This document shows, one piece after another, positions 15,901 through 18,112 of a stretch of DNA of 18,112 nt. The notes under the pieces are model-generated. The model was given only the letters and a program-made list of their open reading frames with translations. It ran no database searches and was not told the origin of the DNA. Every line of letters begins with the position of its first letter. Position 1 is the first letter of the stretch. The DNA comes from Chitinophagales bacterium (GTDB lineage: Bacteria > Bacteroidota > Bacteroidia > Chitinophagales > BACL12), in assembly GCA_014380545.1 (NCBI GenBank), contig JACMJP010000024.1:1-18112 (forward strand). The letters run 5' to 3'. A program made the translations under genes and the position numbers.

Positions 15901-16227
15901 AGCACCACAACTTGCTGAATGAAATGTAGTATCAGAAATCTGCTTCCAGCTTTGTCCGCCATCTTCCGTTTTAAAAATGCCGCCACCTGCAAAGCCTGCA
16001 TAATAAATTTTATTATTACCAACCACACCACTTACTGCACAACTTCTTCCACTTCTCCACGGACCGATATTCCTCCATTGTAATCCATCGTATAATTCTG
16101 TCGGAATTATTTCGGTGGATGTTTTTTGTTCAGATGCTTTTTGTGTAGTTGTCTTTTTTGTTTGTGCTGAAATATCTACAGATAAAAATAACAGCAATAA
16201 CATGCAGGTAGAGATTTGTTTATTCAT
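12997..16227 (-). CDS. secreted BNR/Asp-box repeat protein (sortilin/VPS10-like beta-propeller, COG4447 type)
   Basis: This 1076-residue protein has a signal peptide (about residues 1-22, ending ISAQ) and a Thr/Lys-rich spacer. The propeller region (about 45-745) carries eleven Asp-box motifs of the form S/T-x-D-x-G-x-T-W, with Asp at 89, 144, 195, 254, 305, 351, 392, 536, 603, 656 and 698. It closes with THGRSFWILDDITPLYEL at 731-748. A beta-rich, FlgD-Ig-like segment follows (about 790-915), then a helical, probably coiled-coil, tail (about 920-1065). Proteins like this are often labelled 'glycosyl hydrolase', but Asp boxes are structural and I see no catalytic set. I call it a propeller protein with unknown ligand. 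There is no CHU_C or other visible type IX signal, so it may stay in the periplasm or use another route. It is divergent from the sigma-54 regulator gene, 75 bases apart. Confidence 0.92.
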   Translation of the reverse strand: MNKQISTCMLLLLFLSVDISAQTKKTTTQKASEQKTSTEIIPTELYDGLQWRNIGPWRSGRSCAVSGVVGNNKIYYAGFAGGGIFKTEDGGQSWKQISDTTFHSASCGAITVAQNNPNILYAGMGEVEMRGNTSFGDGVYKSIDAGKTWKHIGLKESYAIGEIAVHPQNENVVYVAAQGNVWKPNKERGLYRTADGGNTWNLILKGINDSVGCVDVKMDPLNPNVIYASMYKAGRTPYSLNAGGKGCGLYKSIDGGNTFKLVSENPGMPKGLMGKINITISSINQNHIWASVENKDNGGIYKSTDGGETWNLLTADLNLMQRPWYFNNIYVDPKNDNELHCMQVYYLRSIDGGNSFSGAHTITWDNHVMWINPNDPDNFIIGGDGGPTVTFDDGKNWSDIDIPTAQFYHVNIDNVFPYNLYGGQQDNTSIKIKSRTSNTTIDEKDWRWVAGGEAGFIVPDPLNNKITYGGEYDGIMSTFNEDNDMYRFISVNPEIHYGDGAISAQKRFNWTFPIAISPHNPKCLYATSNYVHRSFDGGNTWETISPDLTRHDPKTLQSSGGPVTKDNTGVEFYATIFAFAESYLEPGILWTGSDDGFIHLSKDNGITWTNVTPTNLPEWSMISFVEPSHFDPGTCYISATRYKLGDTQPYIFKTNDYGKTWTKIINGLPIYNRCVRNDPNKKGILYAGLETGVYISFDDGKNWQSLQLNLPTTPVTDIQIHKDERDIAIATHGRSFWILDDITPLYELADLSLRRDTTQNYLYEIHEAYRTSGEPWTGEIADDQSGQSEPVGVKVRYYLADTLQDTTAQELKIIFYEADGDTIITYSSIYDKKKTPLPEKRNQFYKNTKKPEDGKLNAQKGMHEFIWDMRYPDATADTSAIFDGTVSGPLAVPGNYTTKLFIGDSLINEQKFIIKKDHRNPATQQDLQAQFDLSKKINDKVTEISKATKQIRTIREQIKTYLASETDSNKVREFKKISKPLIDSLNTIGGELYNETILAFYDNLKYPVKIEEKLTSLNSFLQTADSGPTKSMTDKYNDLSARADTQLAKLKKLIDENVAALNKIAGEQKKSVIEVE

Positions 16228-16290
16228 ACAAAAAATTGTTGTTCAAATGTCTGATTTAATCTTGAAATTATAAAAGATTAAGTTATTTTT

Positions 16291-16298
16291 TACCTTCG
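16291..16298 (+). promoter_or_regulatory. probable -7 element giving a near-leaderless regulator transcript
   Basis: TACCTTCG at 16291-16298 matches TAnnTTTG except for one C. It ends 4 bases before the ATG at 16303, so transcription would begin at or next to the start codon. No -33 box at 19-21 bases is obvious; a TTG at 16262-16264 is 26 bases away. Confidence 0.4.
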
Positions 16299-16302
16299 CT
16301 GC

Positions 16303-17637
16303 ATGCGCAATGTGCTAATTATTGATGACGAAGCTACCCTGCGTTCATTGCTGAGCAGGATTATTTCGCTTGAAGGGTTTCATGTTTTTGAGGTAAGCGA
16401 TGCAAAACAGGCATTTAAAATATTAGCGAAAGAAAATATTCAGGCTGTAATAAGTGATGTGAAATTGCCCGATGCGAATGGTGTGGAGCTTACCAAAGAA
16501 ATAAAATTAAAATATCCGGCTCTCGAAATTATTGTCATTACAGCTTTCGGAACAATTGATGATGGAGTGCAGGCAATTAAAAATGGAGCCTTTGATTATT
16601 TAACAAAAGGCGACCACAATCATAAAATACTTCCACTATTAAATAAAGCAATTGATAAAGCAGTTTTGCAGCAAAAAATTGAAACACTTGAAAAAACAAT
16701 TCAGCAAAAATTCGGGTTTGAAAAAATAACAGGATCTTCAAAACAAATAAAAGAATGTATAATGCTTGCGCAAAAAGTTGCACAAACAGATACCACGGTT
16801 TTATTAACAGGTGAAACAGGAACGGGCAAAGAAATTTTTGCCCAGGCAATTCACTATGAGAGCCTGAGAAAAAGTAAAAATTTTATTGCAGTGAATTGTA
16901 GTGCATTAAGTAAAGAAATTTTGGAGAGTGAATTATTCGGTTATAAAGAGGGGGCATTTACGGGTGCACAAAAAGATAAAAAGGGTCTATTTGAGGAAGC
17001 AAATGACGGAACAATTTTTTTGGATGAAATTGGAGAAATGCCACTTGACCTACAGGCGAAAATTTTAAGGGTACTTGAAAACGGAACATTTATTAAAGTG
17101 GGGGAAACTAAAGAAACAAAAACAAATGTGCGTTTAATTGCAGCCACTAACCGCAACTTGACTGAAGAGATTGATAAAAATAATTTCCGGCTCGATCTGT
17201 TTTATCGTTTATCAGTTTTTCAAATTCAACTACCCGCATTAAAGGAAAGAAAAGAAGACATTGAACAGCTTGCTCATCATTTCATGTTGTTATTTGCTAA
17301 AAATACGAATAAAAAAATTGCAACAATGTCTGCAGAATTTATCACTTTGCTGAGAAACCATCCATGGAAAGGAAATATCAGGGAATTAAAAAATATTATT
17401 GAAAGAGCTATTATTTTATGTGATACAAATGCACTTGATGCACACTTGCTTCCTTACGATTTTACTTCACAAGATGGCGATTCTAAGATTTCTGAATTTG
17501 ATCTGCAAAATGTTGAAAAGAACCATGTCAAAAAAGTATTGGCTTACACAAAGGGCAATAAAGCTGAAACTGCCCGCCTATTAAATATTGGATTAAGCAC
17601 CCTATATAGAAAGATGGAAGAATACAAGCTTCAATAG
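16303..17637 (+). CDS. NtrC-family sigma-54-dependent response regulator
   Basis: This 444-residue cytoplasmic activator has three domains. The receiver domain (about residues 1-120) has acidic Asp8/Asp9, phospho-acceptor Asp52, Thr80 and Lys102. The AAA+ domain (about 141-310) has Walker A GETGTGKE at 170-177, the sigma-54 contact loop GAFTGA at 217-222, and Walker B IFLDE ending Asp241-Glu242. A C-terminal Fis-type helix-turn-helix (about 405-443) contains GNKAETARLLNIGLSTLYRKM. Such proteins, when phosphorylated by a partner histidine kinase, use ATP hydrolysis to open sigma-54 promoters. All key residues are present, so it should be active. No histidine kinase is in the window, making it an orphan here. 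The following gene, 175 bases away, has a sigma-54-like element in front of it and is a candidate target. Confidence 0.96.
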   Translation: MRNVLIIDDEATLRSLLSRIISLEGFHVFEVSDAKQAFKILAKENIQAVISDVKLPDANGVELTKEIKLKYPALEIIVITAFGTIDDGVQAIKNGAFDYLTKGDHNHKILPLLNKAIDKAVLQQKIETLEKTIQQKFGFEKITGSSKQIKECIMLAQKVAQTDTTVLLTGETGTGKEIFAQAIHYESLRKSKNFIAVNCSALSKEILESELFGYKEGAFTGAQKDKKGLFEEANDGTIFLDEIGEMPLDLQAKILRVLENGTFIKVGETKETKTNVRLIAATNRNLTEEIDKNNFRLDLFYRLSVFQIQLPALKERKEDIEQLAHHFMLLFAKNTNKKIATMSAEFITLLRNHPWKGNIRELKNIIERAIILCDTNALDAHLLPYDFTSQDGDSKISEFDLQNVEKNHVKKVLAYTKGNKAETARLLNIGLSTLYRKMEEYKLQ

Positions 17638-17771
17638 ACACTTCCATTTTGATAAACATTTTCTCATTTTGAATTGATTTACCAATTCATAAATTATAAA
17701 TAAATTTAAAAATAAGACAGGAACACACGGCTACCAGGCCTGAGCTATCTATTTTCCATAATCCATCTTGC

Positions 17772-17787
17772 TGGTGCATCCTTTGGT
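17772..17787 (+). promoter_or_regulatory. sigma-54-like -24/-12 element with an imperfect -12 box
   Basis: TGGTGCA at 17772-17778 fits the -24 pattern TGGYRYR. After 4 bases, TTGGT at 17783-17787 fits TTGCW except that the normally near-invariant C of the -12 GC is G. Transcription would start near 17798, about 15 bases before the ATG at 17813. It sits directly behind a sigma-54 activator gene, but one 16-base match can arise by chance. Confidence 0.3.
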
Positions 17788-17812
17788 TAAGGAGGATCAT
17801 AAAAATATAATT

Positions 17813-18112
17813 ATGATCACCGAACAACAAATACCCGATATACTGGGAACTGAATATCCTGCACTGAATGCAGAATTTGAAAAGCTTGCAAGAATATCCA
17901 GTGCTTATACAACAGTGCAGTGTTTTACTGATTACACAAGAAATTTATTGATAAGAGGAAATATTGAAGCGGCAAAAAAGTGTTTCGTAACTGCTGAAAA
18001 ATTATTACAGAGTGGCAGCAACATTATTAAAAATGCAGTAAGCAATATTTTTCTCTTCAGTATTAGCCAGTTCATGGACACTTCAAAAGCAAATCATGAG
18101 ATCATGATGCAA
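17813..18112 (+). CDS. hypothetical protein, 3' end beyond the window (possibly DUF7674-like)
   Basis: An open frame of 100 codons runs from ATG 17813 to the last base of the window. The visible part is soluble and helical, with no signal peptide or membrane segment. It includes AYTTVQCFTDYTRNLL (about residues 31-46), then AAKKCFVTAEKLLQSG (about 52-67) and IIKNAVSNIFLFSIS (about 70-84). The pattern of a small helical protein with a KKCF...AEKLL...VKNAI-like core recalls the DUF7674 family of Bacteroidota, from memory only and unconfirmed. Function is unknown. A perfect TAAGGAGG at 17788-17795 lies too far (17 bases) from the start to be a normal ribosome binding site. A sigma-54-like element lies just upstream, and the sigma-54 regulator gene precedes it. 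Confidence 0.75.
   Translation, partial: MITEQQIPDILGTEYPALNAEFEKLARISSAYTTVQCFTDYTRNLLIRGNIEAAKKCFVTAEKLLQSGSNIIKNAVSNIFLFSISQFMDTSKANHEIMMQ

Noticed and set aside
17670..17689. Hairpin TGAATTG/CAATTCA after the sigma-54 regulator gene as a terminator
   Set aside because: The stem is only 7 bp of mostly A-T pairs and no T tract follows it, so it is within chance for such AT-rich DNA.
1..18112. CRISPR array, tRNA or rRNA genes, transposase, restriction or toxin-antitoxin genes
   Set aside because: I looked on both strands and saw no regularly spaced direct repeats, no cloverleaf-type sequence and no matching protein motifs.

Overview
The window looks like a chromosomal piece of a low-GC member of the Bacteroidota, probably near the Chitinophagales/Saprospirales. 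The evidence is: two large proteins ending in the gliding-associated CHU_C sorting domain (type IX secretion), near absence of Shine-Dalgarno sites before genes, several -7 elements of the Bacteroidota form TAnnTTTG, and a COG4447-type BNR-repeat protein. No rRNA, tRNA, CRISPR array, insertion sequence or phage gene is visible. The content reads as housekeeping and cell-surface genes, not a defence or mobile island.

Layout. 1-4891 is an envelope/housekeeping block on the + strand: an EnvC-like murein hydrolase activator with a degenerate LytM domain, tatA, gatA only 9 bases behind it, then an MltD-like lytic transglycosylase with LysM repeats. The last gene has its own good promoter, whose -33 box overlaps the gatA stop codon, and is closed by a clear terminator at 4918-4956. 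5043-11810 holds two secreted multidomain adhesin-like proteins of 741 and 972 residues, both with CHU_C tails, on either side of a polysaccharide flippase on the - strand. The second adhesin ends in a 15-bp terminator hairpin. 11811-12990 is a looser stretch: a broken NTF2/SnoaL-like gene with one frameshift and one in-frame stop, two small membrane-protein genes, and a short perfect inverted repeat. 12997-16227 (- strand) is a secreted 1076-residue BNR/sortilin-like protein. Divergent from it at 16303 is an NtrC-type sigma-54 response regulator with a probable leaderless start. The window ends inside an unrecognised small-protein gene that starts at 17813, with a near-consensus sigma-54 -24/-12 element just upstream.

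How the genes fit together. The EnvC-like activator, the lytic transglycosylase and perhaps TatA serve peptidoglycan remodelling and export across the inner membrane. The two CHU_C proteins are predicted cargo of the type IX system and end up on or outside the outer membrane. The flippase would move lipid-linked sugar units across the inner membrane. The response regulator may control the gene after it, but that link rests only on a promoter-like match with one wrong base. I found no convincing new multi-gene system. The items most worth checking are the decayed NTF2-like gene, the possible regulator-target pair at the right end, and the exact 52-residue repeat array in the first adhesin.
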